Source: Streptomyces canus (GTDB lineage: Bacteria > Actinomycetota > Actinomycetes > Streptomycetales > Streptomycetaceae). From it: 64,000 bases of DNA. This document shows, in pieces, positions 33,552-42,001 of the stretch. The translations under genes and the position numbers were made by a program. Numbering within the stretch: position 1 is the stretch's first letter; each line of letters begins with the position of its first letter. The notes under the pieces were generated by a model. It saw only the letters and a list, made by a program, of their open reading frames with translations, did not search any database and was not told the DNA's origin. The stretch spans positions 1,302,001-1,366,000 of the forward strand of contig NZ_JAUSWW010000001.1 of assembly GCF_030815415.1 (NCBI RefSeq), given 5' to 3'.

Positions 33552-34856
33552 CTACTTCGCGAGCTTGAGGCCGCGTTCCGTGATGCCGGACTCCGCCTTC
33601 TCCTGGCCCGCGTCGACGCCCGCCGTGAAGCCGGACTTGGCGGTGGCGTCCTGGACGGCGGTGTAGACGTCCATCTGGTTCGGGCCCCAGGTCCAGCCGG
33701 GCACGATGGTGTCGACCTGCTCGGAGGCGAGCGCGTAGAGGTCCTGGCCGTTCAGGTACGCGGTGTCGAACTTGGCGGCCGCCACCTCACGCATCTCCGG
33801 GTTGGCCGGGAGGGCGCTGCTGGGTGATTCCAGGTCGGCGAGCCGGGCCTCGACGCCGGCCTTGTCGGTGGTGAGCCAGGTGATGAACTCGGCCGCGGCC
33901 TCGGCTTGGTCGCTGCCCTTGAGGACACCGTAGGAGGTGCCGCCGTAGTTGCCGCTGGCGGCGGTGCCCCAGTTGGGCATCGGCGCGGCGGCCCACTTGC
34001 CGGAGAGGTCGGGCATCGAGGTCTTCATGCCGCCCGCGGACCAGGAGGCGCCGAGGAAGGAGAGGGTCTTGCCGGAAGCGCGGGCCTTGGTCTCCTCGGG
34101 GCTCCAGCCGGTGAAGGTCTGGACGAGGTCGTCCTTGACCAGACCGTCCCAGTAGGCGGCGACCTTCTTGGTGTCGGCGTCGTTCACGCCGGCCTTCCAC
34201 GCGTCGCCCTCGGTGGCGAACCACTTGCCGCCGGCCTGCCAGGACAGCGCGGCCAGCAGTGCCGGGTCGCTCTTGGGCATGGAGGCCAGGCGGACGTTCT
34301 TGTCCTCCTCCTTGACCTTCTCCGCGACCGTCTTGAACTCGTCCCAGGTCTTGGGCACTTCGATGCCGTACTTCTCGAAGAGGTCGGTCCGGTAGTAGTA
34401 CAGCTGCGGCCCCGCGTCGTACGGGACGGTCCAGGTCTTGCCGCCGAAGGTCACGAGACTCTGGATGGACTCCGGGAACTTCGACTTGACCGTTTCACCG
34501 GCGTATTCGGTCAGATCGATCAGGTTCCCCTGGCTCGCGAACTCGGGGACCATCTGGTACTCGATCGTGGCCACGTCGGGCGCGTTGCCCGCCTTCACCG
34601 CGTTGGCCATCTTGCTGTAGCCCTCGGTGCCGCTCGGTATCTCGGTGAACTTGACCCGGATGTCCTTGTGGGTCCTGTTGAACGCCTCGACGGTCGACTT
34701 GGCGCCGAGTGTCCAGGTCCAGTAGTCCAGGGTGACCGGCTTGCCGTCGGACGCGGAGTCGGACGTGTCACCGTCGCCGCCGCAGGCGGTGGCGAACAGG
34801 CCCAGGGCTGCGACGGCGGCGGCTGCGGTGCGGAACGAACGTGAAGTGCGCGTCAT
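33552..34856 (-). CDS. Extracellular sugar-binding lipoprotein (locus B)
   Basis: A 434-residue family-1 solute-binding protein. The signal MTRTSRSFRTAAAAVAALGLFATACGG has its lipobox at ATAC (Cys25); the mature part begins KPVTLDYWTWTLGAKSTVEAFNRTHKDIRVKFTEIPSG. NAPDVATIEYQMVPEFASQGNLIDL and FLGASWSAGGMKTSMPDLSGKWAAAPMP are typical of UgpB/MalE-like binders. AGGAG lies eight bases upstream of the ATG. It heads the locus B operon behind a promoter carrying heptamers shared with the PL8 gene. Confidence 0.95.
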   Translation of the reverse strand: MTRTSRSFRTAAAAVAALGLFATACGGDGDTSDSASDGKPVTLDYWTWTLGAKSTVEAFNRTHKDIRVKFTEIPSGTEGYSKMANAVKAGNAPDVATIEYQMVPEFASQGNLIDLTEYAGETVKSKFPESIQSLVTFGGKTWTVPYDAGPQLYYYRTDLFEKYGIEVPKTWDEFKTVAEKVKEEDKNVRLASMPKSDPALLAALSWQAGGKWFATEGDAWKAGVNDADTKKVAAYWDGLVKDDLVQTFTGWSPEETKARASGKTLSFLGASWSAGGMKTSMPDLSGKWAAAPMPNWGTAASGNYGGTSYGVLKGSDQAEAAAEFITWLTTDKAGVEARLADLESPSSALPANPEMREVAAAKFDTAYLNGQDLYALASEQVDTIVPGWTWGPNQMDVYTAVQDATAKSGFTAGVDAGQEKAESGITERGLKLAK

Positions 34857-34908
34857 GTACGTCTCCTACGAGACCTCGTACGGAAAGAGGCGGTCGGAGG
34901 ACATCTTT

Positions 34909-34985
34909 TGTGCGCACACGATCGGAGTCAAGAGCGTTCGCGCAAGACAATCAAAATGATCGCACAACGCTCATCGATCGATCAG
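34909..34985. promoter_or_regulatory. Locus B promoter with GAGCGTT/AACGCTC repeats
   Basis: The 135-base gap before the binding-protein gene is AT-rich and holds the palindrome TGTGCGCACA (34909-34918), an inverted repeat GAGCGTT (34932-34938) / AACGCTC (34966-34972), and CATCGATCGATCA (34972-34984). Read on the minus strand, the sequence TGAGCGTTGTGCGATC resembles TGAGCGTTTGATCGAT before the PL8 gene (25017-25032). Confidence 0.55.
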
Positions 34986-34991
34986 TCAGCT

Positions 34992-36083
34992 TCAACCCGC
35001 CGAGGAATCGCCACCGCAAGAGGAGCGAATCCTCAACTCCGGGAGCAGATCGAGGTGTTGACGCGGACCCGGCTGCTGACCGCTCCTGCGCTCCGCGAGC
35101 CGCTGGAGCAGCAGCCGAGCGGCCAGTTCCCCCACCGAGCGCTTGGGGGGCGCGACGGCGGTGAGCGGCACGTCGGAGAGGCCGGCCACCTCGTCGTCGT
35201 AGGCGATCAGCGCCAGGTCGTCCGGGACGCGGATGCCGCACGCCTGGAGTCGGGGCACGAGCACGATCGCGTCCTCGTCGCTGTGCACCAGTGCCGCGGT
35301 GACACCGCGCTTCTTCACCGCTTCGACCAGGTAATCGACGCTCGCCTCGTAGTCGCCGTGCTCACGCACGCTCGGGGCGGCCGTGTCGACGTCGAGCCCC
35401 AGGGACTGCACCGCCGCCCGGAAGCCCGCCGAGATCTGCACGGCGTGCGGGCCGTCCTGCAACACGGCGGTGACCTTGCGGTGTCCGAGCGAGGCGAAGT
35501 GACTCACGGCGACCGCGGCCCCGTGCGCCCGGTCGGTGCGCACCCGGTCGAGCACCGCCGCCGGGTTCGCGGGCGGCGCGGAGCGCTCCACCAGAACGGC
35601 CGGTACACCGCGTTCCAGCAGCCACTTCTCCTGGCCGTCGACGGGTACCCCGCCGAACCAGCTGGGCGCGACCAGCAGCCCCTCGGCTCCGCCCGCCACC
35701 AGGTGCTCGGCCTGGACGGCGTCCTCGGCGTCGACGTATCCGGTCACCCCGAGCACGAGCCGTGCTCCCTGCGCGGCGACGGCCTCCCGGGCGCCGCGGA
35801 CGATGTCGGCGAAGATGTAGTTCGTGGTCGGAACGATCATTCCGACCACGACGCCCTCAGCACCCTCCGCCCGCTCCCGTACCTCGACCGCCCCCTCCCC
35901 CGGCCACACCACCGCACCGTGCAGCCGCTGCACCCGGCCCTGCGCCGCCAGCGCCTCCACGTCGCGCCGCAGGGTGACCGCCGAGACCCCGAGTTCGGCG
36001 GCGAGTTCGGCGACCCGGAGGCTGCCCCGCTGCCGGACCAGTTCGAGTACCCGTTCATGGCGCTGGTCGACGTGCAGTCTCAT
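34992..36083 (-). CDS. Hybrid regulator: DeoR-type HTH with LacI-type sugar-binding domain
   Basis: A 363-residue transcription factor. Residues 1-55 are a DeoR winged helix (QRHERVLELVRQRGSLRVAELAAELGVSAVTLRRDVEALAAQGRVQRLHGAVV). Residues 75-340 are a periplasmic-binding-protein-like sensor of the LacI type (GVVVGMIVPTTNYIFADIVRGAREAVAAQGARLVLG; HFASLGHRKVTAVLQ; ALVHSDEDAIVLVPRLQACGIRVPDDLALIAYDDEVAGLSDVPLTAV). The ATG at 36083 follows a GGGGG run. Its sensor predicts a free sugar as inducer. It is next to the locus B importer and likely controls it, the PL8 gene and itself. Confidence 0.9.
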   Translation of the reverse strand: MRLHVDQRHERVLELVRQRGSLRVAELAAELGVSAVTLRRDVEALAAQGRVQRLHGAVVWPGEGAVEVRERAEGAEGVVVGMIVPTTNYIFADIVRGAREAVAAQGARLVLGVTGYVDAEDAVQAEHLVAGGAEGLLVAPSWFGGVPVDGQEKWLLERGVPAVLVERSAPPANPAAVLDRVRTDRAHGAAVAVSHFASLGHRKVTAVLQDGPHAVQISAGFRAAVQSLGLDVDTAAPSVREHGDYEASVDYLVEAVKKRGVTAALVHSDEDAIVLVPRLQACGIRVPDDLALIAYDDEVAGLSDVPLTAVAPPKRSVGELAARLLLQRLAERRSGQQPGPRQHLDLLPELRIRSSCGGDSSAG

Positions 36084-36169
36084 GGAATCCCCCTGGGGCG
36101 AGGCCGGACGGACGATCTACGGACCCACGCGGAGCGTGATCCCGAATCGCTCACTCTACGCCCACAATC

Positions 36170-36193
36170 GTATCGATCACTTCTGATCAATAC
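36170..36193. promoter_or_regulatory. GTATCGATCA inverted repeat upstream of the hybrid regulator
   Basis: GTATCGATCA-CTTC-TGATCAATAC: ten-base arms with one mismatch in the 198-base gap between the divergent DeoR/LacI-type (start 36083) and TetR (start 36282) genes. GATCGATAC also appears twice before the PL8 gene, so this may be an autoregulatory site of the hybrid regulator. The TetR-type repeat GCACTnAGTGC is separate (36215-36248). Confidence 0.5.
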
Positions 36194-36214
36194 GGTCGAT
36201 CGTCCCTGCCTTGC

Positions 36215-36248
36215 GGCACTCAGTTCCCCAGGAGAGTGCACTGAGTGC
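36215..36248. promoter_or_regulatory. GCACTnAGTGC sites upstream of the TetR gene
   Basis: GGCACTCAGT (36215-36224) and the palindrome GCACTGAGTGC (36238-36248) lie 34 bases before the TetR start. A matching 15-bp palindrome sits before the next gene (37045-37059). The pair indicates autoregulation by TetR. Confidence 0.65.
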
Positions 36249-36281
36249 TGTCCATGCCGCTCCGGTGCTACGTTCCCGTCC

Positions 36282-36983
36282 ATGAGCGAGAAGACGGAAG
36301 CGGCCCCCACCAAGCCGCCCATGCGGGACGCCCTGATCGCGGCCGCTTTCCAGCTGTTCACGGAACGGGGGTACGAGCAGACCACGGTCGACGACATCGT
36401 GACGCTCGCCGGGGTCGGGCGACGGTCGTTCTTCCGCTACTTCCCCTCCAAGGAGGACGTGGTCTTCCCCGACCACGAGGGCTGCCTGGCCGACGTGACG
36501 GCCTTCCTCGCCGCCGGCGACGACGCGGACGAGCCGGTGCAGCGGGTCTGCGACGCGGTCCGGTTGGTGCTGCGGATGTACACCGAGAACCCGGCCTTCT
36601 CGGTGCAGCGCTATCGGCTCACCAAGCAGGTCCCCGGGCTGCGCGCCTACGAGCTCTCCGTGGTGTGGCGGTACGAGCGTGCCTTCGCCGAGTACCTCCG
36701 CGGGCGGCTCGCCGGGCGGCGCGACGGGGCCCTCCAGGCCGACGTGGCCGCGGCTGCCGTCGCCGCGGCGCACAACAACGCCCTGCGTTCCTGGCTGCGC
36801 TCGGACGGCGAGGGCGATGTGGGCACGGAGATGGACCACGCGCTCGGGTACGTCCGCTCCGCGTTCGGCGCGCCACCCTCCGACGCCGAGCGCACCGAGG
36901 ACGTCGTGGTCCTCGTCTCCCGGCGCGGGGCGCCCCTGTGGCGGGTCGTCCAGGAGATCGAGGCGACGCTCGGCGAGGACTGA
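36282..36983 (+). CDS. TetR-family transcriptional regulator
   Basis: A 233-residue repressor with an N-terminal HTH (MRDALIAAAFQLFTERGYEQTTVDDIVTLAGVGRRSFFRYFPSKEDVVFPDH), where SFFRYFPSKEDV is the recognition and positioning helix. The C-terminal helical domain follows (VQRVCDAVRLVLRMYTENPAFSVQRYRL). Its start is the ATG at 36282. Sites of the form GCACTnAGTGC lie in its own promoter and before the downstream OB-fold gene, so both are its likely targets. The ligand is unknown; TetR proteins next to DUF35 proteins often respond to acyl-CoA (inference). Confidence 0.9.
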   Translation: MSEKTEAAPTKPPMRDALIAAAFQLFTERGYEQTTVDDIVTLAGVGRRSFFRYFPSKEDVVFPDHEGCLADVTAFLAAGDDADEPVQRVCDAVRLVLRMYTENPAFSVQRYRLTKQVPGLRAYELSVVWRYERAFAEYLRGRLAGRRDGALQADVAAAAVAAAHNNALRSWLRSDGEGDVGTEMDHALGYVRSAFGAPPSDAERTEDVVVLVSRRGAPLWRVVQEIEATLGED

Positions 36984-37044
36984 TCCCCGGCCGACCCCCC
37001 GAAGGAACCGCCGAAAAATTCAGGGTACGCAGTACCTTTACGGG

Positions 37045-37059
37045 TGGCACTCAGTGCCA
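37045..37059. promoter_or_regulatory. 15-bp palindrome TGGCACTCAGTGCCA, probable TetR operator
   Basis: A perfect palindrome with seven-base arms around a central C, 76 bases before the GTG of the Zn-ribbon/OB-fold gene. It shares the GCACTnAGTGC core with two elements upstream of the tetR gene. The following ATACATTG may be part of the -10 region. Confidence 0.7.
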
Positions 37060-37134
37060 TACATTGTTGGCGTGCACGGTGGCACAGCTAACCGGGCATG
37101 TGGGATTCCGCCCGAACGCAGGGAGTTGACCAGC

Positions 37135-37548
37135 GTGTACCACCACTCAGCCAGCGTTGTCCGTCAGGGATCCGGCTCCGCAGCGGGCCTGCTCGAAGCC
37201 CCGGCCCCGGCATCCGACGCCATGCAGTTCCAGCGCTGCACCTGGTGCGGCACCGCGATGTACCACCGGCTGCTGTGTCCGGTCTGCCAGGGCAGCGACC
37301 TGCGCACGGAGCGCAGCGAGGGCGTCGGGATCGTCCGTCACTCCTCGGTGGTGCACCGCAACACCCCCGCCGCGCGCAATGTGTCCATGATCGAGATGGC
37401 CGAGGGGTTCGTCGTACGTGGCCGGGTCATGGGCCCGCTCATCGGCATCCACAGCGGGGACCGGGTTCGGCTGTCCGCGGCCAAGGACCCGGTGCGCGGC
37501 GAGCCCGTCTTCCAGCTGATCGACGAGCCCTACCGCGCCTGGAGCTGA
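37135..37548 (+). CDS. Zn-ribbon/OB-fold (DUF35-like) protein
   Basis: A 137-residue protein with an N-terminal zinc ribbon (CTWCGTAMYHRLLCPVCQGSD, two Cys-x2-Cys pairs at about 34-37 and 48-51) and a C-terminal OB-fold (VGIVRHSSVVHRNTPAARNVSMIEMAEGFVVRGRVMGPLIGIHSGDRVRLS). DUF35 proteins partner acyl-CoA-handling thiolases or dehydratases and are proposed to bind acyl-CoA. The GTG at 37135 has GGGAG nine bases upstream; an internal ATG (MQFQRC) is less likely. No thiolase gene is adjacent. Confidence 0.8.
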   Translation: MYHHSASVVRQGSGSAAGLLEAPAPASDAMQFQRCTWCGTAMYHRLLCPVCQGSDLRTERSEGVGIVRHSSVVHRNTPAARNVSMIEMAEGFVVRGRVMGPLIGIHSGDRVRLSAAKDPVRGEPVFQLIDEPYRAWS

Positions 37549-37631
37549 CGGGCCGGGCCGCTCCGCCGTTCCCGGTCGGATCTCCTGGTCAACCGACCCA
37601 CCCGACCCACCAGACCACCCCGCGCAGCAGC

Positions 37632-38975
37632 TCAGTCGTCCCACACCCCACGGATCAGCGCCCGCACGGCCACGGGCCGCCCCGTCTCGAAGCACCGGTT
37701 GGCGGCGAGCCCGACGGCCAGTGCGAGGGCCCCGTCGCGCTCCGTGGCCGTCGGATGCGCCCCCTCCCCCGGCACCGTGTCCGCGTCCACGGGGCCGAAG
37801 AGCGCGTCCAGCATCCGCGGGTCTCCCCCACCGTGCGCCTCGTGCGCGGTGACCAGCGGTACCTCGACCGGCGGCTCCCACAGCGGCCGCAGGACGAGCC
37901 GCGCACCCCCGACGTGCTCCGCGGCCGCGTCCCCGTGCACCGCTCCGGTGCCGGAGGTGATCCGCGTCGACGGCCGCTGCCAGCGGCTCTCCTCGACCTC
38001 GAGTTCCAGCCGCCCGGCGCTGCCGTTGAACATGACCCGGTAGCCCTCCCACGGGGAGTAGGCGGTGAGGTGGTACGTCATCGTCGCGCCCCGCGTGTAG
38101 CGGATCAGGACCGCCATGTCGTCCTCGATGGTGACGGGCTCGCCGAAGACGTTGCGGTCCCGGACGTAGCCGTCGTCCTGCTCGGCGTCCAGGTAGAGGG
38201 CGCGCAGGGTGTCGTCGGCCGCCAGGTCCAGGGCGAAAGGGTCGCCGGCGGCCGGGGCGGCGCCATGGGCCCGCTCGTAGTCGCGGCGCAGCCCGTGGCG
38301 CTCGCCCGCCGCACTGCCGTAGAAGGCGAGTCGTCCGTAGCCGAAGACCTCGTGCGGTACGTCGGCGAGCCACCAGTTGACCAGGTCGAAGTGATGGCTC
38401 GACTTGTGCACCATCAGCCCGCCGCTGCTGGGCTTGTCCCGGTGCCAGCGGCGGAAGTAGTCGGCGCCGTGGCGGGTGTCGAGGAGCCACTCGAAATGGA
38501 CGGAGACGACCTCGCCGATCGCGCCCTCGGCGAGCAGGGCGCGCACCTTCTCGTGCACGGGGTTGAACCGGTAGTTGAAGGCGACGGTCAGGGAGTTGCC
38601 GGTCTCCCGGACGGTGTCCAGGATGCGGGCGCAGCGGTCCGCGTCGACGGTCATCGGTTTCTCGGTGACCACGCGGCAGCCCGCTTTCAGGGCGGGGACG
38701 ATGTAGTGGTCGTGGGCCGCGTCGACGGTGGTGACGACGACCTCGTCGATGTCCTCTTTCGCCAGCAGGTCGGTGAAGCGCTCGGGTTCCCACTGGGTGG
38801 CGGCGCTTTCGCCGGCCTCGGCCAGCAGCCGGTTGTGGAAGGCCATCCGGGTCGGGCTGGGATCGCACAGGGCGGCGACCCGGTGGCCCGGGCGGGCGGC
38901 GAGGCCCCGGGTGTACAGCTGGGCGCGGTGACCGGTGCCGACGACTGCCGCGCGGAGAAAGGGAGTTCGGCTCAT
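37632..38975 (-). CDS. Gfo/Idh/MocA-family oxidoreductase
   Basis: A 447-residue NAD(P)-dependent sugar or cyclitol oxidoreductase. The Rossmann motif is AAVVGTGHRAQLYTRGLA (about 9-26), the catalytic lysine lies in VVTEKPMTVDAD (about 105), and the substrate side has YFRRWHRDKPSSGGLMVHKSSHHFDLVNWW with the catalytic His region. It is longer than the usual 330-380 residues because of an inserted stretch around 220-280. It stands alone, convergent with the OB-fold gene and divergent from the secreted hydrolase, with weak ribosome site upstream of the ATG. Confidence 0.88.
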   Translation of the reverse strand: MSRTPFLRAAVVGTGHRAQLYTRGLAARPGHRVAALCDPSPTRMAFHNRLLAEAGESAATQWEPERFTDLLAKEDIDEVVVTTVDAAHDHYIVPALKAGCRVVTEKPMTVDADRCARILDTVRETGNSLTVAFNYRFNPVHEKVRALLAEGAIGEVVSVHFEWLLDTRHGADYFRRWHRDKPSSGGLMVHKSSHHFDLVNWWLADVPHEVFGYGRLAFYGSAAGERHGLRRDYERAHGAAPAAGDPFALDLAADDTLRALYLDAEQDDGYVRDRNVFGEPVTIEDDMAVLIRYTRGATMTYHLTAYSPWEGYRVMFNGSAGRLELEVEESRWQRPSTRITSGTGAVHGDAAAEHVGGARLVLRPLWEPPVEVPLVTAHEAHGGGDPRMLDALFGPVDADTVPGEGAHPTATERDGALALAVGLAANRCFETGRPVAVRALIRGVWDD

Positions 38976-39163
38976 TGTGGGGGCCTATCCCGTCGTACGG
39001 CGCGCCAGTCCTGTGTGCGCTCCGCTGGCTTGATCACATCCCTCGGCCCCCACTCGTCCCTCCTCACAGACAACCCACAGACGCTTCTCGCCCGTCCTTT
39101 GTGACGCGAGAGGCTTTCCGGGACCGACGGGACGTCTGCGCTCTGGGTTTTGAGGAGTGAACC

Positions 39164-41932
39164 TTGATCCGTGCCCGGCGAATATGTGTGACCGCCGTGG
39201 CGGTGCTGGCGGCCCTGGCGGGCTCGCCCGGACCGGTACAGGCTCAACAGCCGCCCGATACGGGGACGTTGAGTGCGAGTGACGAGAACGGACTGCCGCC
39301 GGGATGGCGGATCGACGGCGAAGGAGCGGCCCGCGAGCTCGTCTGGCGCGCTCCCCAGCCCGTACCCATGGGGGACGCGCGCGTCGAGTTCCGGGCCGGG
39401 GAGCGGCTGCTCGGCGTGCCGCAGCCGGCGAAGGACGGCCGGACCTTCCGGCTGAACCTCGCGGAAGCCACCACCAGCGGGCTGACGTCCCTTCAGGTGA
39501 CGGCCGGGGGACGGCGATTGGACGCCTCCGACGACGACCGGGGCAAGGCCTCCCGGGTCACTCCGAAGCAGTCCGCCGCGCTGCCCGCGAACTCCGTCGA
39601 CCCCGGGAAGCCCGGGTCCTACCGCACGGTCAGCGGGGAGTACGAGCTCGACCCGGTACGCCTGCCGGGCTACGAGACCCCGATCGAGATGCGCGCCGAG
39701 GTCGTGGCCCCCAAGGGCGCCACGGGCGCCCGTCCGCTCGCGCTCTTCCTGCACGGCCGCCACTCCACCTGCTACAAGCCGGGCGCCGAGGACGACGTGA
39801 CCGGTGACTGGCCCTGCCCGGACGGCTACAAGTCGATCCCCAGCTACCGGGGTTACGAGCGCGACCAGCAACTCCTCGCCTCCCAGGGCTATGTGACGGT
39901 GTCGATCTCGGCGAACGGCATCAACGCCCAGGACGCGGGGGCCGATGACGCCGGCGCCCAGGCGCGCTCCTCGCTGGTGCGGCAGCACCTCGCCCACTGG
40001 GCCGACTGGACCGCCCGGCCGGGCACCGCCCCGGCCGCCGTGCGCCAGGGCGCGAAGGCCGATCTCTCCCGCGTCCTGCTCGTCGGGCACTCCCGCGGCG
40101 GCGAGGGCGTCAACCGGGCCGCCATGGACAGCCTCTATCCGCCGCCCGCGGCCCAGGACGGCTACCGGGGCCCGGTGCGCTGGAAGGTGCGCGGCACCGT
40201 GCTCATCGGACCGACGATCTTCGGCCAGAATCCGGTGGCGGACGTGCCGTCCGTGACGCTGCTGCCGGGCTGCGACGGCGATGTGTCGGACCTCCAGGGC
40301 GAGGTCTACACCGACGGGACGCGCGGGATCAGCCGGGGCGGCGCCCTGCACAGCGCGGTCTACATGGTCGGCGCCAACCACAACTACTTCAACAGCGAGT
40401 GGACCCCGGGCCAGGCCGAGGCGCCCGCCTGGGACGACTTCTGGAAGGACGAGGAGCGGCCCGACCCGGTGTGCGAGCCGGGCACCGCGACCAGGCTGAC
40501 CGCCGACCAGCAGCACAAGGCGGGCGCCACCTACATCGCGACCGCCGCCCGGCTGTTCCTCTCCGGGGACGACCGGGTGCGCCCGCTGCTCGACGGCTCC
40601 GGCAAGCGGGCTCCGTCCGCCGACCCGGCCCGGGTGCTGACCCACGCGGTCGGCGGTCGGCGCGCCGGCGGCTTCCTGCCCGACGGTCCGGTGAAGGTGA
40701 CCGGCGCCCGGCTGTGCGAGGCGATCGATCCCGACCCCGCCGTGTCCTGTCTGCCTCCGGAGACGGTGGGCTCCTCGCCGCACTTCGCCTGGTGGGAGAC
40801 CGGACGGGAGACCGGCCGCCGCGCGGTCGACCTGAAGTGGTCGGCGCCCGGTACGGCGGCGCGGATCACCCCGGCGAAGCCGCTGTCGCTGGCCGGTTCG
40901 AAGAAGCTCGCGCTGCGGGTCTTCGTCCCGCCGAACACCACCGGCACCAAGCTCGACGTGTCCGTCACCGACACCGCCGGCCGCAGGGCCGACCTCGGCC
41001 GCGTCCAGGTGGACGGCCTGCCGGGCTCGGATCGCACCTCCTCCTACTGGGCGCGCGAGGTACGCGTGCCGCTGACCGCCGCCACCCGGGCGGGGCTCGA
41101 CCTCAAGCACGTCAAGTCCCTTGAGGTCACCCCGCGTTCGGGCTCCGGACAGGCCTGGCTGATGGACGCCTGGGGCTGGGCCCCCGGCACCCCGGCGGTC
41201 AAGGCGGCGGCACTTCCGCGCGTCGACGTCGGCCGCACGGTCGTCAAGGAGGGCGACTCGGGCACGGTCACCTACCGGATCCCGGTGCGGGTCTCCGGGC
41301 ACGGCAGCGGCCAGGTCCGGGTGTACGTCCTCGACCCGGACTCGGGTGCCGCCACGGAGAAGCTGGTCACGGTGAAGCCGGGCAGCAATCCCGTCGACGT
41401 GCCGGTCGAGGTCAAGGGCGACACCACCTTCGGCTACGACGTGCAGCACGACATCGCGGTGAAGGCGGTGCGGGGCGCCGTCGTGGGAGCCCACCGCGGC
41501 GGGATCACCGTCGAGAACGACGACCCCGAGCCGGTGATCACCCTGACCCCGGTCGCCGACCGGGTGCGCGAGGGCGAGACGCTCAAGTGGCGGTTGTCGC
41601 TGGCCGAGCCCGCGGCCGTGGACATCTGGCAGCCGGTGCGGGTGCTGCCGGTCACGGACGGGGCCGAGCTGTCCACGAAGGACGTGGACCCGCAGTGGCT
41701 GATGGACTACGCCGGTGACGTGCCGGATCCGGAGCGGCCGCTGTCCCGGGCGAACCTGTGGGTGTGGACCAACATCCCGGCCGGGAGCACGAGCGCCGAC
41801 TTCGATGTCGTGACGATCCAGGACCAGTTGGCCGAGCCGACCGAGTCGCTGCGCCTCGCGCTCACCGACGACGACGCCGAGCCGCTGCCGGACCGTCCGG
41901 TGCTGACAGGCACGGTGCTGGACGCCTCATAG
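39164..41932 (+). CDS. Secreted alpha/beta-hydrolase with C-terminal Calx-beta-like domains
   Basis: A 922-residue exported protein (signal MIRARRICVTAVAVLAALAGSPGPVQA). An N-terminal beta domain precedes an alpha/beta-hydrolase with the triad Ser310 in LLVGHSRGGEGVN, Asp371 in LLPGCDGDVSD and His406 in VGANHNYFNSEW. After a carbohydrate-binding-like beta region come two Calx-beta-type repeats (VKEGDSGTVTYRIPVRVSGHGSGQVRVYV and VREGETLKWRLSLAEPAAVDIWQPVRV). It probably hydrolyses an extracellular ester. The TTG at 39164 has GAGGAG six bases upstream. A perfect palindromic terminator follows. Confidence 0.82.
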   Translation: MIRARRICVTAVAVLAALAGSPGPVQAQQPPDTGTLSASDENGLPPGWRIDGEGAARELVWRAPQPVPMGDARVEFRAGERLLGVPQPAKDGRTFRLNLAEATTSGLTSLQVTAGGRRLDASDDDRGKASRVTPKQSAALPANSVDPGKPGSYRTVSGEYELDPVRLPGYETPIEMRAEVVAPKGATGARPLALFLHGRHSTCYKPGAEDDVTGDWPCPDGYKSIPSYRGYERDQQLLASQGYVTVSISANGINAQDAGADDAGAQARSSLVRQHLAHWADWTARPGTAPAAVRQGAKADLSRVLLVGHSRGGEGVNRAAMDSLYPPPAAQDGYRGPVRWKVRGTVLIGPTIFGQNPVADVPSVTLLPGCDGDVSDLQGEVYTDGTRGISRGGALHSAVYMVGANHNYFNSEWTPGQAEAPAWDDFWKDEERPDPVCEPGTATRLTADQQHKAGATYIATAARLFLSGDDRVRPLLDGSGKRAPSADPARVLTHAVGGRRAGGFLPDGPVKVTGARLCEAIDPDPAVSCLPPETVGSSPHFAWWETGRETGRRAVDLKWSAPGTAARITPAKPLSLAGSKKLALRVFVPPNTTGTKLDVSVTDTAGRRADLGRVQVDGLPGSDRTSSYWAREVRVPLTAATRAGLDLKHVKSLEVTPRSGSGQAWLMDAWGWAPGTPAVKAAALPRVDVGRTVVKEGDSGTVTYRIPVRVSGHGSGQVRVYVLDPDSGAATEKLVTVKPGSNPVDVPVEVKGDTTFGYDVQHDIAVKAVRGAVVGAHRGGITVENDDPEPVITLTPVADRVREGETLKWRLSLAEPAAVDIWQPVRVLPVTDGAELSTKDVDPQWLMDYAGDVPDPERPLSRANLWVWTNIPAGSTSADFDVVTIQDQLAEPTESLRLALTDDDAEPLPDRPVLTGTVLDAS

Positions 41933-41948
41933 CCGACCCGCGTACAAC

Positions 41949-41986
41949 GCCAGGGGGCACGGACCGGCCGGTCCGTGCCCCCTGGC
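41949..41986. terminator. 38-bp perfect palindrome, bidirectional terminator
   Basis: Nineteen-base arms (GCCAGGGGGCACGGACCGG and its complement) with no loop between them, placed 16 bases from each of two convergent stops (41932 + and 42002 -). It can stop transcription from both sides. Confidence 0.85.
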
Positions 41987-42001
41987 CGTGTTCCGCGTCC
42001 G

